This document shows positions 5,095 to 5,153 of a DNA stretch of 5,153 nucleotides, one piece after another. Within the stretch, counting starts at the first letter, position 1; every line of letters starts with the position of its first letter. The DNA lies in NCBI GenBank assembly GCA_029775955.1, contig JARVJW010000167.1:1-5153 (forward strand), read 5' to 3'. This DNA is from Nitrososphaeria archaeon. GTDB lineage: Archaea > Thermoproteota > Nitrososphaeria > Conexivisphaerales > UBA164. Made by a program: the position numbers and the translations under genes. The notes under the pieces were generated by a model. The model was not told the origin of the DNA, did no database searches, and worked only from the letters and a program-made list of their open reading frames with translations.

Positions 5095-5153
5095 TCCGTG
5101 GATGGGCATATAACTCATACACCTCTCAAATTTTTTAGCGATGTTGATGGCTC
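5027..5153. repeat. Right copy of 127-bp perfect inverted repeat (3' end of a TnpB element)
   Basis: Exact reverse complement of 1-127. It lies in opposite orientation, with the element right end facing into the window. The copy is cut at the same internal position as the left one by the window end. Confidence 0.95.
5032..5153 (-). CDS. tnpB: TnpB RNA-guided endonuclease, C-terminal tail (partial, 5' end outside window)
   Basis: Identical in sequence to the left tail on the other strand: 39 visible codons starting AINIAKKFERC at 5151 and ending with TAG at 5034-5032. It covers only residues after the last RuvC motif. The catalytic part, if present, lies beyond the window. Two identical tails in one short region show that the element is multicopy and recently active or recently duplicated in this genome. 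Confidence 0.75.
   Translation of the reverse strand, partial: AINIAKKFERCMSYMPIHGAASEPAHNQPKLEAPSARVG

Noticed and set aside
4859..5113. Plus-strand open frame of 84 codons
   Set aside because: Its second half is antisense to the tnpB tail and omegaRNA at 5027-5153; only its first part overlaps a frame-shifted transposase remnant, which is listed separately.
1..5153. Whole window as a composite transposon bounded by 127-bp inverted repeats
   Set aside because: The repeats are internal 3' ends of TnpB elements cut at the window edges, TnpB elements do not have such long inverted repeats as termini, and the exact length matches an assembly k-mer.
1..5153. CRISPR array, tRNA or rRNA genes
   Set aside because: No regularly spaced short direct repeats, no cloverleaf with a T-loop motif, and no conserved rRNA segments were seen on either strand.

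Overview
The window looks like a piece of an archaeal genome, most likely Thermoplasmata-like. Arg codons are mostly AGG/AGA and Ile codons often ATA. Core promoters are archaeal TATA/BRE boxes about 25-30 bp upstream of start codons with almost no leader. The insertion sequences resemble archaeal ISH1-type (IS5 family) and TnpB elements. The lineage is inferred from style, not from a marker gene.

Layout. Positions 1-127 and 5027-5153 are perfect inverted copies of the 3' end of one TnpB element: the last 39 codons of tnpB plus the omegaRNA (reRNA) scaffold ending in TAGTTCAC. Identity stops exactly at the presumed right end, and different guide-like sequence follows each copy. Positions 128-292 are a short non-coding stretch with a 15-bp palindrome. 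Positions 293-1215 are a complete-ended but decayed IS5-family element with an 8-bp target duplication. Positions 1260-2546 encode a bifunctional ManC-type enzyme (mannose-1-phosphate guanylyltransferase with a C-terminal mannose-6-phosphate isomerase cupin). Positions 2655-4037 encode a polytopic polysaccharide flippase of the Wzx/MOP type. Positions 4093-4755 (minus) are a decayed, unrelated tnpB with its own omegaRNA-like end, split by a 138-bp MITE (4397-4534) with the same terminal repeats as the IS and its own perfect 8-bp duplication. Positions 4782-5000 hold a promoter and what looks like a decayed transposase OrfA whose start codon seems to have mutated from ATG to ATT.

Together, two healthy surface-glycan genes (GDP-mannose supply and lipid-linked glycan translocation) sit between layers of mobile-element debris. 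The only intact genes are these two. The insertion next to manC stopped exactly at the edge of its core promoter, so the gene kept BRE/TATA but lost its native upstream DNA to a distance of about 930 bp.

No complete new system is apparent. The more notable points are the three omegaRNA-like ends with different guides, the nested and datable insertions (two perfect 8-bp duplications from one IS family), and the fact that the terminal repeat is exactly 127 bp. That is a common maximum assembly k-mer, so the window ends are probably contig breaks inside a multicopy TnpB element and not transposon termini.
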